Assembly: GCA_030066795.1 (NCBI GenBank)
Contig: JASJAW010000013.1
Span: 1 to 64,000 of the forward strand
From: Dinoroseobacter sp.
GTDB taxonomy: Bacteria > Pseudomonadota > Alphaproteobacteria > Rhodobacterales > Rhodobacteraceae
Direction of reading: 5' to 3'
Length of the DNA stretch: 64,000 nt
Part shown: positions 26,974 through 34,539 of the stretch, one piece after another
Numbering within the stretch: the first letter of the stretch is position 1
How the letters are laid out: each line of letters starts with the position of its first letter
Made by a program: the position numbers and the translations under genes
Notes under the pieces: generated by a model
The model's input: the letters and a program-made list of their open reading frames with translations, nothing else
The model's database searches: none
Told to the model about the DNA's origin: nothing

Positions 26974-27942
26974 TTGAAAGTTAATCCTCAGACTCTCCGG
27001 CTCCTCGGTTGGCACGCATTGGGTTTGGCGCTTGTGCCTAACGCGGCTCACGCACAGGCTTCGCCACCTGTCGTGGGAATCGTGGGAAGCCAAGTCGAGG
27101 AAAAAGCTGCGGAGGCGCTTGCGCTCTTCGGCTTGATCGCGGTGCCCAACGATGCCGCGACCACGATTTCCCTCGATGGGGCGGGTGGCACGACGGATCT
27201 TTTGAGTGTGCAAACCGGTGGTGGCTTCCGGGTGAGCGATGACTTCCCTCTCTATCTCGAAGGCTTTGCAGGCTACCAACGTTATGATCCGGTTTTCGTG
27301 TTCTCGAACGGCGAAGACAGCGCGGATGTGCGTGCACGGTGGAACGCGGTTGCGCTGACCGGAGGGGTAGGATGGGATTTCCCTGTGACTGACAAGTTCA
27401 CGATCCGCCCTATGGGCCACGTAACTGTCGGGCGGATCATCAGCGATACCGAACTTGGGCTACGCTTTATTGGCAACCAGATCGGAAAGGACGCAGGCTT
27501 TCTATTGAACGGTGGGTTAACCGCCGCGGGCTACGGCGCTTCGATTTCTGCAATCTACGAAGACATAACAGACGCGTACGAATTCGAGGTCTCAGGCCGC
27601 GCCACATATCTTCACATCGAAACAGTCGGAAGTTCATCGGATGTAGACGCGTCTTCGGACGCATCGGTCGCCAGTTTTTGGACGCGGTACCGAGAGCCGG
27701 TCAAAGATTGGACGGCATTCGGTCAACCAGTTCGCTGGGTCGTAGATGCATCATTGGGGCTTTATGACGGTGGACCGAACGAGTTTCCCGGGATCGAATG
27801 GCTGGCAGGTCTGGGCGCGGGACTTGAGCTTGATGTGTCTGACACCAAGCTCATCTGGACGACCCGCGCGCGTGTGATGGCGCGCTACTATTTCGGTGAG
27901 GACTACCAAGGCTGGGGCCTCGGTCTCGGGATTTCATTCTGA
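26974..27942 (+). CDS. Exported outer-membrane beta-barrel-like protein
   Basis: A 322-residue protein with a signal peptide (LGWHALGLALVPNAAHAQA) followed by alternating hydrophobic and polar strands. It ends with a terminal Phe in GWGLGLGISF, the usual outer-membrane barrel signal. FRVSDDFPLYLEGFAGYQRY and VGWDFPVTDKFTIRPMGHVTVG resemble autotransporter-type barrels without a passenger. No ATG fits: the frame can start at TTG 26929 or TTG 26974. The second is preferred because GGAAG lies nine bases before it and it leaves a normal signal peptide. Function unknown. Confidence 0.68.
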   Translation: MKVNPQTLRLLGWHALGLALVPNAAHAQASPPVVGIVGSQVEEKAAEALALFGLIAVPNDAATTISLDGAGGTTDLLSVQTGGGFRVSDDFPLYLEGFAGYQRYDPVFVFSNGEDSADVRARWNAVALTGGVGWDFPVTDKFTIRPMGHVTVGRIISDTELGLRFIGNQIGKDAGFLLNGGLTAAGYGASISAIYEDITDAYEFEVSGRATYLHIETVGSSSDVDASSDASVASFWTRYREPVKDWTAFGQPVRWVVDASLGLYDGGPNEFPGIEWLAGLGAGLELDVSDTKLIWTTRARVMARYYFGEDYQGWGLGLGISF

Positions 27943-27948
27943 GACTGT

Positions 27949-28398
27949 TTAAGCGGGGGAGGCCGCGCGGTTGAGCGCAGCTGTGCCTAAAACGTGGTCG
28001 GTCAGCCCTTGCTTGCGTTCGCTCATCAGCATGAGCGCGATCGACAAAAGCTGGAGCGGAAAGACCGCAACGCTCACGTGATAGCCCAGCGTGTGCAAGA
28101 GCGCCTGACTTGTATCAAGCCGTCCGCCATCTGGGCCCCGTAATTCGATCGCTGTGAAGCGCATGCCCAGCGTGGCTGATCCGCGGGCGATCGTGACCCA
28201 ACGATAGAGAAAGCTTATCAGCATGGCGAGGAAGGGCAGGTACCACAGCGCTGTGAAGAAGGTGAACGGGACCATCACGGCCGTCAGCAAAGCAATGACC
28301 AAAAGGTCCACGAACCACGCGACCAGCCGCTTGGTCGGAACGTCGCGATAGAGTTCTTCATGCGTGTAGGGGTCGGGCAAGGCGGTCGTTTGGGTCAT
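27949..28398 (-). CDS. RDD-family membrane protein
   Basis: A 149-residue membrane protein with three hydrophobic segments (FVDLLVIALLTAVMVPFTF, LWYLPFLAMLISFLYRW, VSVAVFPLQLLSIALML). It has the RDD signature: the Arg-Asp pair of the family is in KRLVAWFVDLLV, and TLGMRFTAIEL follows helix two. RDD proteins have been linked to ion exchange in a few bacteria; no role is known here. It follows the DUF2852 gene by 75 bases with a hairpin between them. Confidence 0.82.
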   Translation of the reverse strand: MTQTTALPDPYTHEELYRDVPTKRLVAWFVDLLVIALLTAVMVPFTFFTALWYLPFLAMLISFLYRWVTIARGSATLGMRFTAIELRGPDGGRLDTSQALLHTLGYHVSVAVFPLQLLSIALMLMSERKQGLTDHVLGTAALNRAASPA

Positions 28399-28430
28399 GG
28401 TCTCTCTGAAAAATAATCTAACGTAGGAGC

Positions 28431-28452
28431 GCCGCCCCCGAATAGGGGCGGC
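28431..28452. repeat. Intercistronic hairpin between DUF2852 and RDD genes
   Basis: GCCGCCCC at 28431-28438 pairs with GGGGCGGC at 28445-28452 around a 6-base loop. There is no T run on the minus-strand side, so it is more likely an mRNA-stabilising or processing hairpin than an efficient terminator. Confidence 0.45.
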
Positions 28453-28473
28453 CGGGGTGTTTTGTGACAGATC

Positions 28474-28890
28474 TTAGGCGTCCGCCGGGTCGCTGTCTTC
28501 CGCCTTCGCGGCTTTCTTGGCAGCCTTCGCTGCTTTGGCGCGTTCGTCCATGAACTGGTCGAACTCGGATTTGTCTTTCGCGGCCCGCAGACGGTCAAGG
28601 AAGGCCTCAAACGCCTCTTGTTCGTCCTGCAGACGGCGCAGGGTTTCCGCCTTGTAAGCGTCAAACGCAGTGTTGCCGGATGTTTTAAAGCCAACGGCTT
28701 TCTCAGAATAGCGGGTACGTTTCGACGAACAGCTGAACATGCGTTTGCTCCAGATCATATAGAAAAGCAGGGCGAGGCCGACAGGCCAGAAGAAGATGAA
28801 GCCAAGGACCATGGCGATGATCCAGGCCGGTTTACCTTTGTTGTCGAGCCAGTTTTCGGCTTGGGAAGGCCAGGTGGCGACGGATGACAT
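28474..28890 (-). CDS. DUF2852 family membrane protein
   Basis: A 138-residue protein with one or two membrane helices near residues 18-44 (PAWIIAMVLGFIFFWPVGLALLFYMIW). A long cytoplasmic helical tail follows, with LRRLQDEQEAFEAFLDRLRAAKDKSEFDQFM, and an Ala/Lys-rich end. This is the layout of DUF2852, a family of unknown function in Alphaproteobacteria. GGAG six bases before the ATG at 28890 favours that start over upstream candidates at 28902 and 28917. Confidence 0.8.
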   Translation of the reverse strand: MSSVATWPSQAENWLDNKGKPAWIIAMVLGFIFFWPVGLALLFYMIWSKRMFSCSSKRTRYSEKAVGFKTSGNTAFDAYKAETLRRLQDEQEAFEAFLDRLRAAKDKSEFDQFMDERAKAAKAAKKAAKAEDSDPADA

Positions 28891-29022
28891 TTCGGGCTCC
28901 ATTCTGTTTGTGTGCAATGTGAATTCCTTTCACATCATATCAGATGGGAGCAAATTTCCGGCATACAAGGGATGTATGTTAAATTAATTTACTTTTAACC
29001 AACTGCTCGTCTACGCAGGCTC

Positions 29023-29493
29023 TCAGCAAATGAAATCTGCCTGCTTGGCGCCTGACAGGGAAAGCAAAGCCTGCGGCGCGATTGAGAAGATGTGGCGAGG
29101 AGTTCCGGCTGCGCCATAAACCACGTCGAAGTCCATGAGGCGGCTATCGAACCACGCGCGAGGCGGGTTGAGGTGGCCAATCGGTGCCACGCCACCAATG
29201 GCAAAGCCGGACTGGCTGCGGATCAGAGCGGCATCTGCCTTGCTCAATTGGCTGCCTGCCAGCGAACTGGCTTTATGTGCATCGACCCTGTTTCCGCCTG
29301 CGGTGATAAACAACACAGCCATGCCAGAGGCATCGCAGCGGGACAGAATGGATTTGGCGATCTGGTCCAGTTCGCAGCCCGCTGCATCGGCTGCCTGCTG
29401 TGCTGTTCGCGTGTCCTGGCCCATTTCCAGCACGCGGTCCTTTAAACCGGCTGATTGAAGCGCTGCGCGCACACGTTTCAGGCTTTTACTCAT
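29023..29493 (-). CDS. YbaK/EbsC-family aminoacyl-tRNA deacylase-like protein
   Basis: A 156-residue member of the YbaK/ProX superfamily, which clears mischarged tRNAs (for example Cys- or Ala-tRNA-Pro) in trans. The conserved features are AKSILSRCDASGMAVLFITAGGNRVD, with the Lys expected in the active site near residue 46, and GFAIGGVAPIGHLNPP near residues 98-112. Specific substrate cannot be told. Monocistronic and divergent from the phosphorylase gene at 29607. Confidence 0.87.
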   Translation of the reverse strand: MSKSLKRVRAALQSAGLKDRVLEMGQDTRTAQQAADAAGCELDQIAKSILSRCDASGMAVLFITAGGNRVDAHKASSLAGSQLSKADAALIRSQSGFAIGGVAPIGHLNPPRAWFDSRLMDFDVVYGAAGTPRHIFSIAPQALLSLSGAKQADFIC

Positions 29494-29606
29494 TTCTGTT
29501 TCCGTCTTGTGGAATAGGACCTTGCGCGCACTTTCCAGCGCTTAAGAATTTCCCTAAGCCAAAGGGGTTTGAGACCCAAGCTCCGAGTCGGACCCCACAC
29601 AAGCCC

Positions 29607-31355
29607 ATGACGAAACCGATCACATCTTTAAGCCAGCGTGTGGCCGAGTTCATGGAGCAGATTTACCCCGAGTTGAACGCGGACATCCTCGCGTCGCAGA
29701 TAATTGAAGCCTTTTTTCCAGGCGACACACCCAGGCGCAAACGGCCGCGTGCCCCGGGTAACAACCTGTGGTCAGAAAAAGACGCGCTGCTCATTACCTA
29801 CGGCAATTCAATCGTAGATGGCACGCATAAGCCGCTCGACCTTCTGCACGACTTCTTGCTCGAGTACATGCAGGGGGTGGTCAACGGGGTGCATATCCTG
29901 CCGTTCTTTCCGTTTACCTCGGACGACGGTTTCGCCGTGACCGATTATCGTGCGGTTAATCCTTCGCTGGGCGACTGGCCGGACATCAACAGAATTGGCG
30001 GGGACTTTCTGCTGATGTCGGATCTGGTTCTCAACCATGTCTCAAGCCAGGGGGCTTGGTTCAATGCCTATCGGCAAGGCCATACGCCCTACGACCAGTT
30101 TTTCTTTGAAGCTGATCCGGACGAAGACCACTCCATGGTGGTGCGACCGCGCACGACGCCGCTTCTGCAGGAGGTCGAAACATCCCGAGGGCTGCGCCAT
30201 GTCTGGTGTACCTTCAGCCACGACCAGATCGATCTGGATTTTCGCAATCCCGAGGTCCTGCTCGAATTCCTCCGCATTATGCGGCTGCATGTCGATAACG
30301 GGGTTCGTATCGTCAGGCTCGACGCAGTCGCTTTCATCTGGAAGGAGGCCGGCTCGTCCTCGATTCACCTGCCTCAAACCCATGCGATCGTACGCCTGAT
30401 GCGCCTGCTTTGTGATTTCGCGCACGAAGTGGTGATCCTGCTGACTGAAACCAATGTGCCCAATGCCGAAAACCTGAGTTATTTCGGGAACCGGAACGAG
30501 GCGCACGCGGTCTATAACTTCACGCTGCCACCGCTGCTGTTGCACGCAATGATGTCAGGGTCCGCCGAATACCTGCATCGCTGGCAGCAGGGGATGCCGC
30601 CTGCACAGCTTGGCTGCGCTTATCTGAATTTCTCTGCCTCGCATGACGGCATAGGAATGCGTCCCGCGGAAGGCATGCTGCCAGAGGATGAAAAAGCCCG
30701 CATGATCCAGACCGTACGCGACTTGGGCGGTCTTGTTTCCATGCGCGCGCTGCCAAATGGTGGCGAAAGTCCTTATGAGTTGAACATCACGTTCTTCGAG
30801 GCGATGGGCGGCACTTTCAATGGGCGCGACGACTATCACATAGCGCGCTTTGTCTGTTCTCAGACCATCGTTATGTCGCTTGAAGGAATACCGGCGTTCT
30901 ATATTCACTCGATGTTGGCCACGCCGAATGACCATGAACAGGTGCAGCGGCGCGGAATGAACCGCGCGATCAACCGGCACAATTGGGAATACCCGAAACT
31001 GCAGACGCTTCTGAAGGACCCGGACACACAGCACGCCATCGTTTTGTCGGCGCTGTCGGAGCGGCTGCGCCTGCGGTCAGGCCAGCCCGGCTTTCATCCC
31101 AACGCCACGCAGTTCACACTGTCGCTAGATCCGCGCATTTTTGGCGTTTGGCGCCAGAGCCTCGACCGGGACCAGTCAATCTTTGCGTTGCATAATGTCA
31201 GTGACGAGCGCGTTTCGATTCAGCCCCACGAGATCAATCTGATTGAGGGTGAAGGGTGGGTCGATCTGCTTTCGGGGGAGGTTATCCGCCCCGAAGGTGG
31301 AGAGATTCCCATGGCCCCCTATCAATGCCGCTGGATTTCAAACCGCGCTGGCTAA
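29607..31355 (+). CDS. GH13_18 sugar phosphorylase, probably glucosylglycerate phosphorylase
   Basis: A 582-residue GH13 enzyme of the sucrose-phosphorylase-like subfamily 18. The beta-4 nucleophile Asp is in VRIVRLDAVAFIWKE, the acid/base Glu in VILLTETNVPN, and the transition-state Asp in SASHDGIGMRP. VNGVHILPFFPFTSDDGFAVTDY is the family beta-2 region. Members phosphorolyse sucrose, sucrose 6-phosphate, glucosylglycerol or glucosylglycerate. The nearby GpgS-like and phosphatase genes favour glucosylglycerate, releasing glucose 1-phosphate and glycerate; this is context inference. The start MTKPITS at 29607 gives the family length; the longer frame overlaps the divergent YbaK gene. Confidence 0.87.
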   Translation: MTKPITSLSQRVAEFMEQIYPELNADILASQIIEAFFPGDTPRRKRPRAPGNNLWSEKDALLITYGNSIVDGTHKPLDLLHDFLLEYMQGVVNGVHILPFFPFTSDDGFAVTDYRAVNPSLGDWPDINRIGGDFLLMSDLVLNHVSSQGAWFNAYRQGHTPYDQFFFEADPDEDHSMVVRPRTTPLLQEVETSRGLRHVWCTFSHDQIDLDFRNPEVLLEFLRIMRLHVDNGVRIVRLDAVAFIWKEAGSSSIHLPQTHAIVRLMRLLCDFAHEVVILLTETNVPNAENLSYFGNRNEAHAVYNFTLPPLLLHAMMSGSAEYLHRWQQGMPPAQLGCAYLNFSASHDGIGMRPAEGMLPEDEKARMIQTVRDLGGLVSMRALPNGGESPYELNITFFEAMGGTFNGRDDYHIARFVCSQTIVMSLEGIPAFYIHSMLATPNDHEQVQRRGMNRAINRHNWEYPKLQTLLKDPDTQHAIVLSALSERLRLRSGQPGFHPNATQFTLSLDPRIFGVWRQSLDRDQSIFALHNVSDERVSIQPHEINLIEGEGWVDLLSGEVIRPEGGEIPMAPYQCRWISNRAG

Positions 31356-31573
31356 TCCGAATCTGGACGGTAAGAAGACTCCTGCGAAGTGCGGTGGGAT
31401 TCTGGAAAAATTGCGGCATTCCAGTTGTTTGCGAAACAAAGCTCGTACGCATTCTCGATTGGTGCGCGGCAAGACGGCAAAATCATAGAAAACTTTGAGA
31501 ATGCCGCCGGTTGTGGCAGTGTCGTCGATGGCCGGTGTTTTTGGCTGTTTACGAGTGATTTGAGAGGTGCCTC

Positions 31574-31780
31574 ATGAAACGGGTACACACCATCGCGGTA
31601 ATGAGTGTTTTTGTTGTGATCTGGGCGGTCGCCTCCGTTTTGGCGACCGGTCAGGATCTTCCACTGAGCGGAATCTTGGCGGAACTGTCCGCGACGACTG
31701 TCTGGATCGTTACCGGCGGCATCGCCGTGGTCTCAACAGCCTACGAAGCGCGCCGCAGCCGCAAACCTGCCACCGCCTAA
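31574..31780 (+). CDS. Small two-helix membrane protein
   Basis: A 68-residue protein with two hydrophobic segments (IAVMSVFVVIWAVASVLA and TTVWIVTGGIAVVSTAY), a short periplasmic-looking loop and a basic tail (EARRSRKPATA). GAGAGG precedes the ATG by about seven bases. It lies 218 bases after the phosphorylase gene, and I see nothing else in that gap. Family not recognised. Confidence 0.5.
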   Translation: MKRVHTIAVMSVFVVIWAVASVLATGQDLPLSGILAELSATTVWIVTGGIAVVSTAYEARRSRKPATA

Positions 31781-31917
31781 CACCACGAATCCCACCGATC
31801 CTGTACATTGATCTTGCGTCCTGCAGGCTGCCGGATCAGTCTATTTGCGCATCACTGAATGACGTTTCGCCACAATATTCAGCAGACGTTTCCATTGTTC
31901 ATATATCGGGAAAGAAG

Positions 31918-32090
31918 TCGGGGTCGTGCTTGGAGACACGACCCCGTGCTGGCAGTGTAGTGTCACCACGGCAAAGGTGATGGTCCGTGGCGTACAGAGT
32001 GTGAGTGTTCCGTGAAATGCGGAAATCTGTATTGTAGCGTAGTGAGTGTGGCCGCCGCTGCCCATAAGGGCGCGGCGGCTTTTCTTTTTC
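31918..32090 (+). ncRNA. Candidate structured small RNA ending in an intrinsic terminator
   Basis: The 350-base stretch 31781-32130 has no gene, yet its second half carries four consecutive inverted repeats. GGGGTCGTG/CACGACCCC is at 31920-31945 (8-base loop), CCACGG/CCGTGG at 31966-31990, TTCCG/CGGAA at 32008-32024, and then the terminator stem at 32051-32079 with a T-rich run. Serial hairpins closed by a Rho-independent terminator, with no open frame, are what a trans-acting small RNA gene looks like. No known RNA family (4.5S, 6S, tmRNA, RNase P) was recognised. A 3' untranslated region of the preceding small gene is the main alternative. Confidence 0.42.
32051..32089 (+). terminator. Strong intrinsic terminator
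   Basis: GCCGCCGC at 32051-32058 pairs perfectly with GCGGCGGC at 32072-32079. An inner GCCC-ATAA-GGGC extends the stem, and TTTTCTTTTT follows. It acts on plus-strand transcripts from the small membrane gene and/or the candidate RNA; the convergent glycosyltransferase gene ends 42 bases further on. Confidence 0.85.
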
Positions 32091-32130
32091 AGCGGAATGA
32101 CGCTGATGCGCCTTCATTCGGCACGCGGAC

Positions 32131-33360
32131 TCACGCCTGCGGGGCGAAATCCTGCAGATCGGCAGCGGCTGCGGCCCGGAAATCCGTCAGAAAATCGGGA
32201 TCTGCAGCGTGAACCCTGTTCCAGGTCGGAATAAACGGAGCTTCTGAGGGGTTCTCGATGAAAATCTGCCCGGCACGCATGATATTCTCGGCAAATAGCT
32301 CGATCGACTGTTCTTCGCGGTGCCGGTCCACGCTCAACCCATTCATTTTCGCGTCGTTGTAATAGGCCTCGAGCAGATCGAGCGCGCTGCGGTAGTAGGT
32401 TGCTTTAAGCGTGCGGAACGTGTTTGCGGTGAACGTCGTGCCATCTGCGGCCAGTTTCCGAAAAATCGACTTGCAGATATCGGTCGACATCCGGCTCAGG
32501 CCCTGGGAGGCATCCTCCGGGCTCAGATCCTGATGTTTGTGGTCGTACGCGTCGGAGATCTCGACCTGACAAACTGCCTTAGGCGCAAGATTGCGCCAGG
32601 CCTCCGACAGAACGCCGATCTCCAGTCCCCAGTCCGAGGGGATACGCAGGTCGGGCAGAATGCCCGTGCGCATCGCGAACTCGCCCGAGAGCGGATAGCG
32701 GAAGCTGCGCAGGTAATCGAGGTAGTCGCGGTCCCCGACCACGCGTTTCAACGCAATCAGCAGGGGGCTCACCAACAATCGGGTTACGCGCCCGTTCATT
32801 CTGTTATCGCCGATCCGGGGATAGAAGCCTTTGGCGACCTGATAGGGGAAAGTCGGGTTCACCACCGGGTAGACCAGCCGCGCCAGCATTCCGCGTTCAT
32901 AGGTCACGATATCGCAATCATGGATCGCCATGACCGAACTGTCGGCACAGGACATCAGGTAACCAAGGCAGGTCCAGACATTCTTTCCCTTACCCGCTTC
33001 CTGTGGGTAAAGCCCATTTTCCTGCAACCGCTTTCCCAGCTCCAACATGCGCGGACTGTCGTTCCAGATCACGATATGGTTCTGTGGCAAGCACGAGAAG
33101 AAGTGCTGAGCGTGGCGGAACTGCGCCTCGTCTGCGCGGTCCAGCCCGATGATGATCCGGTGCAAATAGGGCACCTGCGCCAGCTCCGTGAGGATGTTCT
33201 CCAGTGCTGGGCCCTCGAGCTCAGAGAACAGGCACGGGAGGATCAGGCTGATCTTGCGTGTTTGGGAGAACGTCTCAATTTCATAGGTTAGCTCATCGAG
33301 CGAGCGGGTCCGCAAATTGTGCAACGTTGCGATGTTGCCGTTCTGGTGAAAATCCGCCAC
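32131..33360 (-). CDS. Glucosyl-3-phosphoglycerate synthase-like glycosyltransferase
   Basis: A 409-residue GT-A enzyme of the GpgS/GT81 kind. KISLILPCLFSELEGPAL is the nucleotide-sugar strand. AGKGKNVWTCLGYLMS and VMAIHDCDIVTYERGM give the metal-binding D-x-D-like motif near residue 147. YPLSGEFAMRTGILPDLRIPSDWGLEIGVLSEAW holds the acceptor-side motifs shared with GpgS and MpgS. GpgS joins glucose from an NDP-sugar to 3-phosphoglycerate. The phosphatase gene lies only 12 bases upstream on the same strand, as expected for a GpgP partner. Mannosyl instead of glucosyl specificity cannot be excluded. Confidence 0.78.
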   Translation of the reverse strand: MADFHQNGNIATLHNLRTRSLDELTYEIETFSQTRKISLILPCLFSELEGPALENILTELAQVPYLHRIIIGLDRADEAQFRHAQHFFSCLPQNHIVIWNDSPRMLELGKRLQENGLYPQEAGKGKNVWTCLGYLMSCADSSVMAIHDCDIVTYERGMLARLVYPVVNPTFPYQVAKGFYPRIGDNRMNGRVTRLLVSPLLIALKRVVGDRDYLDYLRSFRYPLSGEFAMRTGILPDLRIPSDWGLEIGVLSEAWRNLAPKAVCQVEISDAYDHKHQDLSPEDASQGLSRMSTDICKSIFRKLAADGTTFTANTFRTLKATYYRSALDLLEAYYNDAKMNGLSVDRHREEQSIELFAENIMRAGQIFIENPSEAPFIPTWNRVHAADPDFLTDFRAAAAADLQDFAPQA

Positions 33361-33372
33361 GCCGTGATCCCC

Positions 33373-34158
33373 CTAAACCTCCGAGCGGTCCATGACTACA
33401 CGCAGAACCTCTGCGTTCCAACCGTCCGGTCCGGGTTTGGTGCTGCGGCGTATCCGCCCCTCGGCCTCGCCAGCGAGCGGGGGCAGGGCGGTGTGGGCAG
33501 GATTGAAGATGATGATCCCGAGATCGGCGCAGTCCAGCATTTCTGTGTCATTGGGGGCGTCCCCCAGTGCGATAGAGTAGGGCGAGCCGTACTGGGCGGA
33601 GACCTCTGCCATGCGGTCGGCCTTAGTGCCCCCGAACGAGAGGGTCAGAAATCGCCCCCCGCGCCGGGCCGCGATCCCCTTTGTTGTCAGAGCTTTGAGA
33701 AAGGCGTGCAGCCCGTGTTCTGTTCCGGTCCACAGACCGGGCTCGGAAAAAGCTCTGGTTTTCGCCAGATGCGCGGCTGCCGGCGCAAGGCCGGTGAGTT
33801 CTGAAACCTCATCCGCGTCCATATCGCCGAAGCCGCGATAGTGAGCGCGCAGCTCGCCGTCTACCGCGTCGAGCTCTGCGCGAAGCGCGTCGTAGCGGGA
33901 GTTATCTGCATCGGGGCGCGCGCCCGACGCCAATAGCCCTGCGCCGTTCTCCACAATCGCGGGACAGAGGGTCAGGCCCAATTCAGTACGTAACGGGTCG
34001 ATTTCCATGGCAGTTTTCGAGCTGGCGAGGATCACTGGGGCGCCTATCTCGGCCAGCTTTTCCAGCGCGGGGCGTGCCGCGTCGTAGCTGTAGGTATCGT
34101 GGTCCAGAAGTGTGCCGTCGAGGTCGGTGAAAACGATCAGGGGTGCAGGCACGGTCAT
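33373..34158 (-). CDS. HAD-IIB phosphatase, mannosyl/glucosyl-3-phosphoglycerate phosphatase-like
   Basis: A 261-residue HAD hydrolase. Motif I is IVFTDLDGTLLDHDTY at residues 8-23, motif II is in VILASSKTAMEI, and motif IV is ALGDAPNDTEMLDCAD near residue 210. The C2B cap and the Ser-Ser-Lys-Thr motif II are typical of mannosyl-3-phosphoglycerate phosphatase (MpgP) and its glucosyl counterpart. It would dephosphorylate the product of the glycosyltransferase encoded next in the operon, yielding glucosylglycerate. The assignment depends mainly on this pairing. Confidence 0.8.
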   Translation of the reverse strand: MTVPAPLIVFTDLDGTLLDHDTYSYDAARPALEKLAEIGAPVILASSKTAMEIDPLRTELGLTLCPAIVENGAGLLASGARPDADNSRYDALRAELDAVDGELRAHYRGFGDMDADEVSELTGLAPAAAHLAKTRAFSEPGLWTGTEHGLHAFLKALTTKGIAARRGGRFLTLSFGGTKADRMAEVSAQYGSPYSIALGDAPNDTEMLDCADLGIIIFNPAHTALPPLAGEAEGRIRRSTKPGPDGWNAEVLRVVMDRSEV

Positions 34159-34248
34159 GGTGAAAACAGGTAAAGCCTGCTCTGGTCGCTGCCAAGGCGA
34201 AACCGCTCTTGCGCCCCGGGGCCAAGCTGCGCTAGGAACGCGCGCAGC

Positions 34249-34324
<76 letters not shown>

Positions 34325-34539
34325 CTCTCCCCAATATTTGCATTAAATCGGTACATAACACCTGTGTCTTTCGCGTCTTTGTCTGCCTCAGCAGGAAGCG
34401 GGACGCGGCGATTGATCGATTTGAGGTGAGACCGCTAAGGTGTTTCCATAAAGAGCCGTGCATCCCGGTCACCCGGCACATCAATCGGGGTTTGGTCGTG
34501 GTCTCATGCGCAAGATTTTAATGGAGGGAGATCAATATT

